A stretch of 64,000 nucleotides of DNA from Rotaria macrura. Its lineage: Eukaryota > Rotifera > Eurotatoria > Philodinida > Philodinidae. Positions 15,001 through 30,820 of this stretch are shown piece by piece. The position numbers and the translations under genes were made by a program. The notes beneath the pieces were generated by a model. The model was not told where the DNA came from, did no database searches, and saw only the letters and a list, made by a program, of their open reading frames with translations. Positions within the stretch are counted from its first letter, which is position 1. Each line of letters begins with the position of its first letter. Where the stretch lies: assembly GCA_900239685.1 (NCBI GenBank), contig OENT01000565.1:33947-97946 (forward strand), given 5' to 3'.

Positions 15001-15303
15001 CAATTGAAATATTTCATCTTTAACCTTTGCTCGTAAATAACGAAGAAAGAAATCAAGCATAAATGATTTTCCTTTACGAAAATCACCTGCAATGGATACA
15101 AGTGAGATCTATGATAAGCAGAGAAACGAAAATCAAGACGAATATTAACATAAAAATATTTTTCGATGAGATTTGTTTTCGTTTACCTTCTTTCCAATTG
15201 CTCGTTTATGAAATAATATTTGTCTTAATTTCTTTTCATCAAGTACAAATTTATGATCGTCTGTGATGCTGACTACTTGTATGGGTCCAGCTGATTGCTC
15301 CAT
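12056..15303 (-). CDS. ATL: Atlastin, dynamin-like GTPase of the endoplasmic reticulum
   Basis: Eleven exons, all phase-consistent, 493 residues: 15303-15187, 15108-15025, 14948-14814, 14762-14550, 14498-14406, 14355-14217, 14147-14017, 13545-13489, 12688-12617, 12554-12386, 12327-12056. Atlastins fuse ER tubules by GTP-driven dimerisation. The P-loop GDFRKGKS is at residues 47-54, the switch II region MDTQGTFD near 118-125, and the guanine-binding RDW at 190-192. The middle domain carries CGGDRPY and ARKMGGEE, followed by KHNDSKN just before two hydrophobic segments (about 424-442 and 447-467) forming the membrane hairpin. The N-terminus starts almost at the G domain and the cytosolic tail after the hairpin is only about 26 residues, shorter than in human atlastins. 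One intron is 51 nt. It faces the ANKRD42-like gene head-to-head. Confidence 0.95.
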
Positions 15304-15726
15304 AAGTAAATAATAGATATTTAGTCTTAAGATAAACGAATATGACAATAACTAACGAATATAGAACTGAAAATAGATAAAATGTAGAAGCGCATTGTTA
15401 TTTTTTTGTCTTAAAAGCACAAGTTGAATATAGTGATTCATTCGACCAATGGCGAAAAATTTCTTTCTTCACACGCATGAAAGCATCACGTTTTCATACA
15501 TGTGAACATTTTTTAATCATAAAGTTCAATAGAAATTTAAACTGAATACGATCTATTTTTGTTGAATGTGTATGAAATTTAAATGAAAGATCTATTTTTC
15601 ATTAGATGATTCGTTGCCCAATCAGAATGAATTTGATCATCTTAGTAAAGGTTAAAACTTAGCAACCTGAAAGACATGAACGAAATCCGATTATTAAACA
15701 TTAAAACAAATTTTCTTACTTCAAAA
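15304..15726. promoter_or_regulatory. Putative bidirectional promoter between atlastin and the ANKRD42-like gene
   Basis: Only about 420 bp separate the two divergent start codons, so both 5' UTRs and promoters must share this segment. It is AT-rich. I do not see a convincing TATA box placed for either gene, and the assignment is positional only. Confidence 0.5.
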
Positions 15727-18584
<2,858 letters not shown>

Positions 18585-19193
18585 TAAGAATTTGGCTTCG
18601 GTTTTTGTTTTTCTTTGTAATATATAAAATTCTTCAAATTTACTCCTTTCAAAAATCGAATTTTCTATCAAGAAAAAAGAATTGTTTGAATTGCGTAATA
18701 AAATGTGGAACAGTTCAATTAATGATCCCATGTCAAATGATTTTGGCACTTCAAAGGTACTTCGGTTTTCTTCTCGAACTTTAGATTGTTTCATGACAAC
18801 TCTCTCAAAGGATGCCTATCGATCTAGTAACTTGATGGTCAGAAAACCTTCATCTGTCAAACTGCGAGCGGTCGATTATGAAACAGTGTTCTCCAAAACA
18901 AAAACTATAAATACTCAAAACTAATCAGAATTTTATAGTTGTCAAAATGATAAACTTAACGTGTGTACTTGCCAGAGGATAGAAGTCAAACAGATACAGC
19001 GACATAAACATAACGAATTTCATTGATCAAGTACATGTTTTCGACTGTTTACCCCTTTCATTCATTGTTGATTGTTACCTTTGTTAACACATTAGTATTT
19101 GTTGGATTTCACTTCTATTGTAACGATTATTATGGACGAATCGATGTTCACGTTAACAAGGAAGAGTACTATCATTCATTCCAAAAGTCAAGA

Positions 19194-19887
19194 CAGTCGG
19201 TTGTTTTTTGAATCATTTTTAATAGGAACAAGATAGATAATTGCAGTTTTCACTTTTCCATAGTCATCAACTAAGACCATACGTTCGTAAGTGAAATGTT
19301 TTCAGAGTCAGAGGATCTTTGGGGAAAATCACTCTGGCTGTCTTAAAGCTGCCATAGGAGTATATTAATTTTTTTGCATTTTCGGAATCAGCATCGAAAA
19401 CTGTGTTGCCTCGTATGTGTTTCGAATCTTTTTAAGAGTTTGCCTTTTTTGACAAACAATTACCCACATGTCCGCTGATTATAATTAAAAATCACATGAG
19501 ACAGTCGAAAGCAAGCTTGAAGCTTTTGTAATATTATTAGAACACAAAATGCCAAACGGCTAAATAATTAACACGGTGCTTTCACTGAATTCAGCTTTTT
19601 AGTTATCCATCAATGGATACAAGGTGAAGTTTTCGACGGAAACAAGAGCTCATGAAAAGATCCGAAACGCACACACGAGTCGACTCAATTTTCGATGCTG
19701 ATTCTAAAAGTGGAAAAACAGTAATATACTCCTATGTAACTTTTAAGAAATTCAGCGTGGTTTACCAGAGATCCTCTGAAAAACTTCCCTTATGAACATA
19801 TGCTATTGGTTGTTGACTATTAAATGGTGAAAACTGCAGTTATCTATCTTGTTCCTATGCAAAATGATTAAAAAAAACAACTGACTG
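19194..19887. mobile_element. Foldback/MITE-like element, about 0.7 kb
   Basis: Long imperfect terminal inverted repeats: outer ends CAGTCGGTTGTTTTTT (left) and, on the other strand, CAGTCAGTTGTTTTTT (right). The match continues through ATAGGAACAAGATAGATAA and further inward to TCGATGCTGATTC, about 230 nt per arm. There is no transposase frame. I could not identify a target-site duplication, so the superfamily is undetermined. Confidence 0.75.
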
Positions 19888-20752
19888 CGTTTAGTTGTGG
19901 AACAGATAACAGCTACATCATGAGCTAACATTAATTTCAATCAATTTTGGCATAAAATGATATGTGAGAAATGAACCTATCATAATCTGCAACCACTCAG
20001 AGAGTTGTCGAAATTTTGCCATTGAAGGATTTCCTGTTGGTGAAGTTTCTGCTAGCCCTCTGAGAAGGTGCCCATTTTTTTCCATTTGTTTATATGACTT
20101 TCTGTAATCGAAATTTTCAAACACTTTTTTAGATATCTGCAATATGACCATCGTATCGAAAAATATCGATCACAAATAAAATGCAAAACTAATACTATTC
20201 TACAGTAAGACACATCTTTAACGATCGACGTAGACAGACACTAAATTCCTATAATAAATATAATTATTAGTGAAATAATTCAAAATAAAATATGTTACCA
20301 ACGAAGAGACATCAAGTAGTTCCATGTTCAATATTATATAAACTAAGAAAGCATACATTAAAACGTGTCCCATAGATTATGAATCGAAAAAGACTCATTC
20401 GAGTTCATGGCAATCGAACAGGTAAGATCTGAAAATAAGATCGGCGAAGCATTTAATCAGTTGATGAATCGATAAAGTTATAAGATATTTTCATATGCCA
20501 AGCCACTAATAAAACTAGAATTATTCTCCTAGTTTTTTAAAATAATCATAAGAATTCTATTGAGTAAATCATTCAATTGAACACTCGAGTATTCGACGTT
20601 TATCTACGCGCTCTTCACTCAATTCTTGAAAATACGGTGGCCATTCTAGAAATAAAAAGTGAATGAAAAATGGGAAGGCGTGGGGTGTAATTTTCGTAAC
20701 ACAATGTCTTCTCTACTTTCGTTCAAGCTTACAGAAAATGAAAGTATCAGAT

Positions 20753-21543
20753 TAGAGATGCCAACAGGCCACTTTTTTCCGGACTGGTCTGGCCTGGTCT
20801 ACTCTGACTCAGCCTGGGTGTCAGAGCGTTGTGGACTGGCTGGCTTCTTGGCCTGGCCTGCAGGCCAAACCAGGCTAAGTGATATTTCTGATTTCTCAAA
20901 TTGATGTATAATTTCAGTTTCAACAATTTTAATTATTCTCATGAAGATAACAAATAACAACCCAGGGCGACACATCCGACTGAAGGACCCGTTGGATCCG
21001 ATAGGGACTCTTTGGAAAATATCGGAATCCTTGGTATTGGATTCCGATAGGAAGTTGTCGGAATGGCAGCGGTCCCTGTCGACATACTGAAATTCCAACA
21101 GTTCCCGACATCCGAAAACTTCCTATCGGAATCCAATACCAAAGATTCCGACAACTCCCGACAGGATCCCATTGGAATTCTTGGTATCCGATAGGATCAT
21201 ATGGGGCATTGTTGTCCTGGGCAGTTCTTACACAAAATAATAAATTAGAACAAAGAGACAATCATCATAAATATTTTTCATAAGAGGAAAACTTGAATTA
21301 TTGAGATTTTTTCATAATATCATCAGTTTTTTACATAGTCGAAAGATATTTTAAAAAAATAATAACAACAATATATGCTTATAGGAACACAATCAACAGT
21401 TAAAAGAATATAATGTTCCAAGATGGTTACTGAAGAAATCAATATAATTTCTCAGCCAGGCCAGGCCAAATTTTGAAAATTCAGCCTGGACAAGTAGCCT
21501 GGCCTGGCAGGTCGCCAGACAACAGGCCAGGTCGGCAGCTCTG
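20753..21543. mobile_element. hAT-like non-autonomous element with nested palindrome
   Basis: Ends are TAGAGATGCCAACAGGCC on the left and, reversed, CAGAGCTGCCGACCTGGCC on the right. Flanking 8-mers TATCAGAT (20745-20752) and CATCAGAT (21544-21551) match at 7 of 8 positions, the size expected for a hAT target-site duplication. Both ends are rich in GGCCTGGCCTG-type motifs, unusually GC-rich for this window. No transposase is encoded. The centre contains a separate palindromic insert. Confidence 0.72.
21031..21142. repeat. Perfect 26-bp inverted repeat inside the hAT-like element
   Basis: Positions 21031-21056 are the exact reverse complement of 21117-21142, with a 60-nt spacer; similarity extends further outward with CGGAATC repeats. 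GATTCCGATAGGA-type motifs recur in the surrounding 250 bp and again near 28.3-28.6 kb, so this is probably a short repetitive insert of its own. Confidence 0.85.
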
Positions 21544-23918
21544 CATCAGATCTTTTCTTTTTTTGATCACAAAACCATTATGAGATGCAGATCCTATTCC
21601 AGTGTCTAAGAGTTGAGTGATAGTTAAGATTTTCATAAATGAATGAGTAAATCAACTGAAAAACTTATCAGAAACAGTCATAAGTTTTTCGTCACATGTA
21701 ATCTCATCGAACGTGTATTCCCGAGCTAGTGTCTGTTTTGACAGTTGATACGTATCATGTATGAGTACCACTTCCGAATCCGGTTGCAAAGTAAGATTAT
21801 CAACACAGTCAGTATGAATCGGGTAATTGACAGATGATGATCATTTCGTATCCCACGGCTATCTCATCAATTTTTAAATGCTCTCATATTGATTTTAATT
21901 CTCTCTAATCTCATATTCAACTGCGATCAGAATAGTGCATGAAATGATTTATACATGTGAAGAAGTAACTTCAACGAGAGGAAAAGTTCGATATCTATGA
22001 AATTTAGCTTTATATAAATCGAGTTCTCAAACCATAACTGTTTTCTATGTATTGAAAAATTATTCTTGCTCAGTTTTAAGAATAATCATCTACCGAAATC
22101 GAAATATGAATATTTGAAACAAAAACCTAATTGATGACATACAAATAACATAGACAGGATTATTCTGCAGTACAATAATCATGATCATTATATCCGTAAC
22201 GAATCTTATTTATTTGAATTTGAGATTTTCATAGTTACTTTCGAATAGAAATTTACTGATAAAGAATCATCGAAAATAAATCATATTCTGGAAGGTTTAG
22301 AGCGAACCGCACTGGTCAGTCTACCAGTAAAATATGACACTAATCATAAAATTTCATAATCTTTTTTTTATTGCTTAGTAAAGATATTTCAGAAAAATAG
22401 TGACTTTTTATAAAGTTTAACCGAAGGTAATTGAGTGCAGAGGAATAAGAATTTTTTAATTAGTCTTTCAAAATTCGGTACGGACATTTTTTACTTTTCA
22501 AGTTTATTGTAGGAGAGGAGAAGGAAAAAATCAACCAAAAAATTTGAAAAAACAGTTTCTAGATTTGTATTCCTCGATCTCAATTATCTGTGACCTCATT
22601 TCTTGGAATCCTTTTTTTCCTTCAAAGCTCTTCTTTTCGCAAAACAAGACTAAATTTCGTAATTTTAAGAGCAATTTACTTTCCATAGTGGATGCCGTGA
22701 ATGAAACCATTATTAACCTGTATATCGACAGACCAGCATCAGAACGTGGTTCCAAACCGATGTAATCCACCGGTCTAAAGTCCAGACTGGTACTGGACCA
22801 GACCGGACAGGCCGGTTCCTGGTATCAGTTCTACCTTTAGTCATGTACAGCAAATAGATAAATAATAATAACTCATTTGATGAAAACCGGCGGTTTCGTC
22901 GGGAAAATTGGAGCTAACCGCAGTAAACCACTAGCTTTTTTCCCCGGTAAATCGTAGTTAACCGGCATTATTTATGTCTCTGCCTCACCCGTAATTTTTT
23001 TAAATTCAAAAATAATCTTTGAATTTAATAAATCTATTTCACTCAAAAAGATAAAGTTCAACAAAAAAATGTTACACAAAAGATTATATTGAAACATAAA
23101 TTCAAAATAATTAGTGTAAAAAAAATAAAAATTACATGTGAAAAATAGATCTCCAAGATAAATATTAATAATTGAATCCATGAAAATAACTAAGCAAAAT
23201 AATCTAAAAATTTAATTAAAAAAATTAATGTAAGAAGAAATAAATATCAAAATATTGATTTTTTAAAAGGCGAAATAAATATGTAAAATTATTTCTAAAA
23301 ACGATCAGTTGCAAATTGAACTTTTCACTGTTCTTGGTTATTTTGTCTTACAACACGAACAAGAAAAATGAGCGAAAGAAGGACGAGCACGTATAGATAT
23401 ACTTGCTTTTTTCTCATTCTGTATCCATTCACCATATTCTCTCACCGAAAAAAACTACAGGTTAGTGACCGGTTTTGAGTACTAACGCTGTTTACCGCTA
23501 AAACTGGTCCGGTTTTGGCAACACGGGAACAGTATGAGTACTCTGAAAAGTATCCCTTGAACGGTAAAAGACAGAAATCTGAAAACGTTAACCAACCTAT
23601 ACTAAAATGAATTTTTTTCATGTCTAATGAAACAATTCTCATTGATAGACTACATGAAGTTTTTCAAATATCTTGTTTTTTGTGTCATATATTGACATGG
23701 TCAGTTGCAAGCAAAAATGAATGATCAATAATTATAGAAAGACTTTCTTTCAGGAACAATACATGCCTTTAAGTATAACAGCAGACAGTTAGAGATCGAA
23801 ATAGATGGGTATATTTCATGTCCACATGACATGAGGAAAATTTTATCTAAGTAGATTGAGTTAGTAATTTGTATAATGTATGGGTTAAATAAAATGAGTG
23901 ACGGTACATACTACTAAG

Positions 23919-24379
23919 CAATTTAGAGCGATGAAGCAAAAGTTCTGATTCAAGTGAATCTTGTAAGATTTATTCTTTAGAATAATAAAGCACTAAAACT
24001 TATGAACAGAGATATATTTACGATGCAGATAAATCCAGAATGAAAAATTATATTTCCACAAAGAAAATCGCCCACAATTAAACTCATCAGGCTCTGAATG
24101 GAATGTAGAGCGCGGATATGGAAAACTTGGTACCAAGAACCAAATTCCATGAAACTAGATAGACCTTACAATCACACTGTCACATTTACCAGTAAATATG
24201 TCATTTCATTTGCTTCCACGTTTTTGTGATTATTTCCTTCGTTGAATTTTTATTTTTCATTCAGGATTTATCTGCATCCTAAATATCTCTTCATCATATT
24301 TTTAGTGCTTTATTGTTTTAAAGAGTAAATCTTACAAGATTCACTTGCATCAGAACTTTTACTTCGTTGCTCAAAATTG
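23919..24379. mobile_element. Foldback element, about 0.46 kb
   Basis: The left arm (CAATTTAGAGC through AAGTTCTGATTCAAGTG and AATCTTGTAAGATTTA) is repeated in reverse at 24300-24379. Arms are at least 130 nt with scattered mismatches. Both flanks carry CTACTA close to the ends, a possible target-site duplication that is not exact. No protein is encoded. Confidence 0.65.
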
Positions 24380-24969
24380 TCTACTATATTCTATGCACAA
24401 AGGGGAAACAGCTGCTTCTTTTGGTTTTTCTAATTTTTTTTCAATTTTTCCGATTAAAATCAAATGATTTAAATAAAAAAAGCAGAAAAATCACATAATT
24501 CAGCCAGTTCCCGCTTGAGTATTCCCCTTCTGTGGTTTAATTTAACCCCTACGCTATAAAGTAAACAACTAATTAGTTTTTCTTTCTTTTCTCTTATTCA
24601 CGAGACCAATGGAGGCGGGAGTTTCGTTGAACAGATCGACTACTGGTCTTAAGACCAATATCACCTACGATTATTTCTTTTTCTTTCACATTATATTGTT
24701 TCTTTCTTGTTTTTTTCCCCTTTTAGGATTTTATATCGATAGATTTGTTTAGTAATTGTTTCGCATTCGTTTTTCACTTTCAGCCAAACATTGAAACTAA
24801 CATGTTAATGATCGCAGATTATTTGATAAATGAAGATCTATAGATTTTATTACGATCGATAACTAAACTCTATTACCCACGTACCTTTTCTGAAGTTAAA
24901 CGAAGTGTGCGAAAAAATTTCGATTCTACATCGCATTCGGAACCTTGAAGGAAAAGAGGAACATAGGAC

Positions 24970-25520
24970 AATTCTTATCAAATCAACCAGGTATATTATC
25001 CAGTTTTTCGTTGCAATCTCCAAATGATCTTGATTTTTTCCAGTGACTGGTCGACTATTCTGGTGATACTGATTTATTACGATAAAAAATACGAATCGTG
25101 GTGTGAATGATTGTAGTCTAATCAAAGAATAAATTTCATTTGTGAATCGAGACTATGTTCCTCATGGAAGCTCGTACTCAATTAACACCAACAAATTACA
25201 CGAGCAATATTAGAGTCAGTGAAAGAGATATTTTAGAAAAACTAATCATGTTTGTGTGTTTTTTTTGCAAGTGAATCCACAGGCTGTTGAAACAAGGACA
25301 AATCACGAAGATGAAATATATAATAGTAAACATGCTCAAGATATTCATTAGAAACATCATGACTCATTGACAGATGACGAAACTGGTCGCCAATTAAAAA
25401 ATATATTTTTTTGCTCACCTAGTCTGTCTCTTTAGTTGAAATCTGAAAAAAAGAGTTCACGTTTGTAATTTGAACCAACATAGTATCACAGATGGTTCGA
25501 CCATATATATCTACTATCAT
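24970..25520 (+). pseudogene. Degenerate arm of an inverted duplication
   Basis: Roughly 90% similar by eye to the reverse strand of 28260-27455, beginning near TATCAAATCAACCAGG and extending to the block with CATAGTATCACAGATGGTT. The region matching exon 28078-28010 carries about ten extra bases that shift the frame. About 280 nt of the intron is missing, including the splice donor. It therefore looks like a broken copy of the gene fragment in the other arm. Confidence 0.6.
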
Positions 25521-27633
25521 TGTTCATCACTGATTTTTTTATACTTGTTTTAATCGGCAATGATCCCGTTCAAAGTCTTTTCGTTCGAATGTCTGTCAAT
25601 TGATGACTGCTATTCATTCGTATGTTTCGCATAAAAGTCGATATGCGACGATATGTTCTACCACCGAAATACAAAAATGTTAATCGACGATAATATATCC
25701 ATACTACGGAGCATCCAAGCCCAATAACGATTAAGAGCCATTGTCAAATGCCATCGTTGAAACCAAATCCGACGAGAGAAAGCAGCATTGTACCGATATG
25801 TAATGCATCCAAACAGCTCCCACAAAGAGCTAAAATGAGAAGAAATAATCATTGAGATACTTATTCCAATAATTTCACGACTTAAAGAATCATGCCTTTT
25901 CTATTGAGGTAACAAAAGTGAAAATAGTATTCCACTTTACTCATTTCAGACAATCACTAGAGCCCATTGAATTACAGAAGAAGAATTTCCGAAAGAATAA
26001 AAACTACCTCCCATTTGCATAAGTAAGCAAGAGAAAAGCAGATAAAGAAAAGCGTCTCACATAATCCAGAGAAATTTGACAAAAGGCAAACAAAAATCGA
26101 AACAAGCAATATTCTATTACCGTTTGTTCTATTCCATTTTATTTTTCTCCTTGAACTGTCAAAACAATTGAATAATTCGAAGAATAAATGTTAAAAATAA
26201 ATTTCTAGATTACAAAACAACCAAAGCAAAAGACAGCTCAAAGAGAAGAATATGATTTTAAAAGAGCAAAACATCCAATTTGACTCAAGATCGTTCATTA
26301 GTAAGTTCGATAATAAACATTCTGATGTATGTCAGTTTGAACACATAATATTTATGTCATCAAATTTTATTTTTCTACTACTCTATCTTCCACTAGATGA
26401 TGCCACTATTCTCCAATATCCTATGAAAGAATTATTTGACTCGTCATTTGAATTACATTCATTCATACTCATCTTTATTCAAACAATTCTCAACTCGGGA
26501 TGCACCGGTGTATCCCCATTCTCAACCATGACTCGATAAAAGGTTTAGATGGATTTGAAAGTACACTGAACTTCGTATCTCTAAAAACAAGGATACGCAA
26601 TGGAAGCAAATTATCAAAGATCCTTGGAATTTTCTGTGTGACATTCTGTCTTCAACTATGCTGATAAATGAGATGTATCTTAGAAATCAACTTTCATCGA
26701 ACTTTCAATCCTTGACTTTTCATCGTATAGGATCGTAGAGCTGTTGAATTTTATTGATAGTCATCTTAGATATCATATGTTCCGATGTTTTCAGACTGTT
26801 CATACCGTTCGTTAAGAAGCTTCTATCTACTTTTTTCCTATCGTGCTTCTATGCTCTTCTTTTTTAGTTACGAGTTTTTTCTGATCAATTTCGAGTATCT
26901 TCCTGAAATAATTGATTTTTAAAAATTGAATTGAATAAAACATGCTATTCTCATTTTAACTTCGTTTCTAACTCGCCACGTCTATTTTCTTTGTATATCA
27001 AATGAACAGAAAACAAATCAAATACTCTCAATTGAGAATTGAGAATCACCGACCAATCTTTTATTTTCTTATGAAAATCAATAATAATTATCTTCTTCAT
27101 CATCATTTACAGTGCAAGAAACAGTGACTGAATATGAAACTTTCGTTCGTAAATCTCAATAAGATTCAAGCGCTTTACAAGCTCGCCGAAGAGCTTTGCT
27201 TTCTATGCAGCCTGTTATAGGTCGAGATTCATCGAGATCAAATATTTCTATCCTGAACCTAGAGTAATCAATATTATTGAAGAACATCAATTCGATTTTT
27301 CCGAAATAACTATGTAGATTTTGTTCGATGATATGTAGATACAGCTCGATGTCAATGAGATTCGTTACAGCCATTCATTTCTGAGTAAAATTTATTTGAA
27401 TTCAATTGTCAAACACAGATGAAAACTTTTGATATTCATCGAAGTCGAGTAATATACATGGTCAAACCATCCGTGATACTATGTGGGTTCAAATTACCAA
27501 CTTGAACTCTTNTTTGTTTCAAATTTCTACTAAAGACACTGAATAGATGAGCACGATGTATTTTTAAGATGGTAACTAGTTTCTTCATCTATCAATGAGG
27601 TACGTGTCTAATGGATATGTTAAACATGCTTAC

Positions 27634-28078
27634 CATTATGTTTTCCATCATTTGCCCTGGCATCAACAGCCCGTGGATTCACTTGCTAAAAGAACACACA
27701 AACATAATTAGTTTTTCTAAAATATCTCTGTGAGCTTTATTCACCAAAAAAAGAAAAACAGTTTCCACTTTTTAGATTGAGCAAGAGAAAAAATACGAGC
27801 ACGAAGATAAAAGAAAAAACAACAAGTGCCATCATTATTCACAGATACAAACAAGTGAATCGTCTCTCTTATCCTCCTCTTAGAAGAACACGAAAAGATA
27901 TGAACATATACAACTTATACGAACATGCATAACTATGTAAGGAGGAATGAACGAAGAAGAATGATAGCTGACTTAGATATCGTTAAGAGGAAAGCGAGAA
28001 GTCGCTTACAATCTCGTTCACTGACTCTAATATTGCTCGTTGTGCTAATTGATTACGAGCTTCCACGAGCAACATGAT
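27634..28078 (-). CDS. Two candidate exons of an unrecognised gene
   Basis: Exon 28078-28010 is bounded by an AACTTAG acceptor and a GTAAGC donor and encodes 23 residues including EARNQLAQRAILESVNEI. Exon 27685-27634 follows in matching phase, with a TTCTTTTAG acceptor and GTAAGC donor, and encodes QVNPRAVDARANDGKHN. The phrase ARANDGK resembles the start of ankyrin repeats but is too short to assign. I could not find exons joining on either side. It lies in the better-preserved arm of the inverted duplication, so it may be a fragment rather than a working gene. Confidence 0.4.
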
Positions 28079-29633
28079 CTAAGTTCACAAACGAAATTTG
28101 TTCTTCGATCAGACGACTATCATTCATACCAGCATTCATATTTTTCATCTTAATAAAACAGTATCACCAGAATTGTCGACCAGTCACTGAAAAAAATCAA
28201 GATCATGTGGAGATTGCAACTAAAAACTGAATAATATACCTCATTTATTTGATCTAGTTCTTCTAGGAGATTCCAGGAGAATCATTCTGACCCTTGGATC
28301 CGAACATGTTTCTATTGGAGTTTCTCTTATCCGACGAAATCCCATCGGATTCCTGATTTGGATCCCTAGTGTTGGATTTTATCGAATCCTACTATCGGAA
28401 TCCGATTGGATTTCATTGTGTGATCAGACAAACCTCTACTGTTGGGTTTAAATGCTAATTCGTACTCAAATAAGAGAATAGGTTTCTTCCGTCGGATCCG
28501 TTACTGTTTCCACAACCCGGATTCCCATAAGATTTCATCGTATCATAGGATCCGATCGAATTCGGTATGGGATTCACTCACCTGGGATCACCAGTGTCAT
28601 TCGGAAAATCATTCAAATTAGACATTGTTTGTATGTTTATGTTTAATAAAAACCGGGCAATTCGGAACGTCTTGATTTGAATGTTATTCAAAGCTATAAT
28701 ACAAATGGGAAGCAGTTAACAAATATATCTGTATGTCATCCTAAAGGGAGAACAGATTACAAGAAAAAACAATTTANTTTCTAAATGCATCGTAGGAATA
28801 TTATTTTTTTTCAACTGGTCTAAATGTTAACATTTATTTATATATAGAATCAGTGTAAACTGAGGAACAAGGTCCGATGAATATTTTTCTGGCGCATGGT
28901 AGAAAATGAACAGGTGACACTAGTTGCTCGTTTTCATTATAGAGGATTTCTATAGAAACGTTATAGAATCACTAATATACGTGTAAATATCAATTATGTC
29001 CCTGTATTGAATAAAATGAGTAGACTTTAAAAAGTGAAAAGTACTGCGACGAAATCATTATACAAAAATATCGTAAGCTATGCCTAATCTTTCAGTATAA
29101 TTAGTTTCTTATTTCCCCCAGATTAAAAATTAAAAATACAAGTGCATAAGTGTATTAATTTTAGAAATAATGCAATGATCCATTCACATCAGTCAGTAGA
29201 CTAATGGACGAGAATAAATATTTTCATGCAGCGAAATTTTTTCAAAATATTTTCATGACTGTTCTATATTTCAATTGAATATTACTTAAAATTATATGCT
29301 AGTAAATTCTTAAATGTCGTATTTCATTATTCATCAATCTGTGTTAATGCAATTTTATAGTGAAAAAATGCGTTTGTAATTTATTTACTCCTACAAAACA
29401 GATCAATACTCATTCAAGATACATTTATCATTTATGGTCTGTTGAGATATTGAAATGATTAGATACTATGATCTAAGTGCAAATTCTAAACCTTTGTGAT
29501 AGTTTATCATTTGAATGATCAAAAATACGACAAATATAATTTTGCTAAGTAATAGCTAGAATGAATCGCAGGAAGAAAGAAAAAAACTTGCAAGTCATCA
29601 TGACGACATGTTCACCTGTAAAAATATATCTAT

Positions 29634-29669
29634 CTATATATGTATATATATATATATATAGATATATAT
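29634..29669. repeat. TA-rich microsatellite upstream of GST
   Basis: An interrupted TATC/TA tract about 85-120 bp upstream of the GST start codon, within its probable promoter or 5' UTR. Confidence 0.8.
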
Positions 29670-29754
29670 TTGCGGGAAGATATTCTGAGTATCTCTCTCT
29701 CTTCTCTGTTGTTGTTTTTTTATCAAGCTTAACTTTAGATTCTTTTCTTAAACA

Positions 29755-30635
29755 ATGTCCAGTGCTCCAAAGCATCTGAAATCAGGTAATATCTAAAATA
29801 TATATTCTATTTATTAAATATATGTATCTTTTGAATAGGTTCGGAATGTCCACCATTAAAAGAAAATCAATTACGATTATATGGTATGCGTTTTTGTCCA
29901 TTTGTTCAACGTGCTAAACTTGTTTTAGCTGCTAAAAACATACCGTAAGTTCATTCAACCTGAAGTTCATTTGTAGTATCTTGACAACTACTTTAGATAC
30001 GAAGAAATAAATGTCAATCTTGTTGAAAAACCTGAATGGTATTTAGAAAAGAACCCACCTGGTCAAGTTCCATCCATTGAATGGATTGATAGTGATTCAA
30101 AAGAACTTCGATTTATTCCTGAATCCATCATTGTTAGTGATTATCTTGATGAGATGCATTCGAATAATCGTCTGCAACCTGCCGATTCATATCTGAAAGC
30201 TAAACAACGTTTATTAGTTGAACGATTCAGCAATGTAAATTAAATGTTAATGTCATTCATATAGAAAACTTTCTTATCTTCTTATTTCAGGTGCTGTCTC
30301 CGTTTTATAAAGTTCTTCGATCGACTTGTAAAGAAGGTGTTCAAGATTTGAATGAAAGTTTTATACCATATGAAAATGCACTTAAAGATACGTTCTTTGG
30401 TGGATCACAACCAGCTATGGTCGATTATATGCTATGGCCATGGTTCGAACGTTTACCATTATTAAACGATGTTGGTTATCAATTTAATGCTGATGGGAAA
30501 TTACCTAAGCTTGCTGCATGGATTCAAGCAATGGAAGCGAATGAGAATGTTCAAAATGTTAAAGTTCCGATAGAAATAACAAGAAAATTTACGGCCAGCT
30601 ATATGCAAGGAAAAACGGAATATGATTTTGAATAG
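29755..30635 (+). CDS. GSTO: Omega-class glutathione S-transferase
   Basis: Four exons, 239 residues: 29755-29785, 29839-29944, 29997-30234, 30291-30635; human GSTO1 has 241. Omega GSTs are cytosolic thiol transferases and dehydroascorbate reductases that use a cysteine rather than tyrosine or serine. The active-site motif RFCPFVQR places the cysteine at residue 30 in the thioredoxin-like N-terminal domain. NPPGQVPSIEW provides the conserved cis-proline, and PESIIVSDYLDE the glutathione gamma-glutamyl contact. The helical C-terminal domain contains MVDYMLWPWFERL, typical of the class. AATAAA-type signals follow at about 30669 and 30730. The gene starts 51 nt after the TA tract and ends 185 bp before the mitochondrial RNA polymerase start, in the same direction. 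Confidence 0.95.
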
Positions 30636-30820
30636 ACATACATGATTTTATTTCATTTTTCTATTGAAAATAAAACAAAGATAAATCGTTTCTTCTTTTA
30701 TTTTTTAACAATGTATCAATTTTATTCAAAATAAAGTTCAATGAATACTCAAACAGTTCTTTTCTGTTTTTAGAATATCATTTTGTCTAGTTTGTTTTAA
30801 TTTCGAAAGATTACTATCTC

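Larger units (their letters stand above)
18585..29754. other. Gene-poor, repeat-rich interval
   Basis: No complete gene that I can support lies between the ANKRD42-like stop and the GST start. The interval holds several inverted-repeat elements listed separately, ACCGGT-rich patches between about 22.7 and 23.5 kb that may be a decayed element, and an inverted duplication with two plausible exons. Short open frames such as 26252-26539 plus and 27156-27374 minus have no recognised motif. Confidence 0.5.

Noticed and set aside
20799-21261. Overlapping minus-strand frames
   Set aside because: They fall inside the hAT-like element and its palindromic insert, whose higher GC content produces chance open frames.
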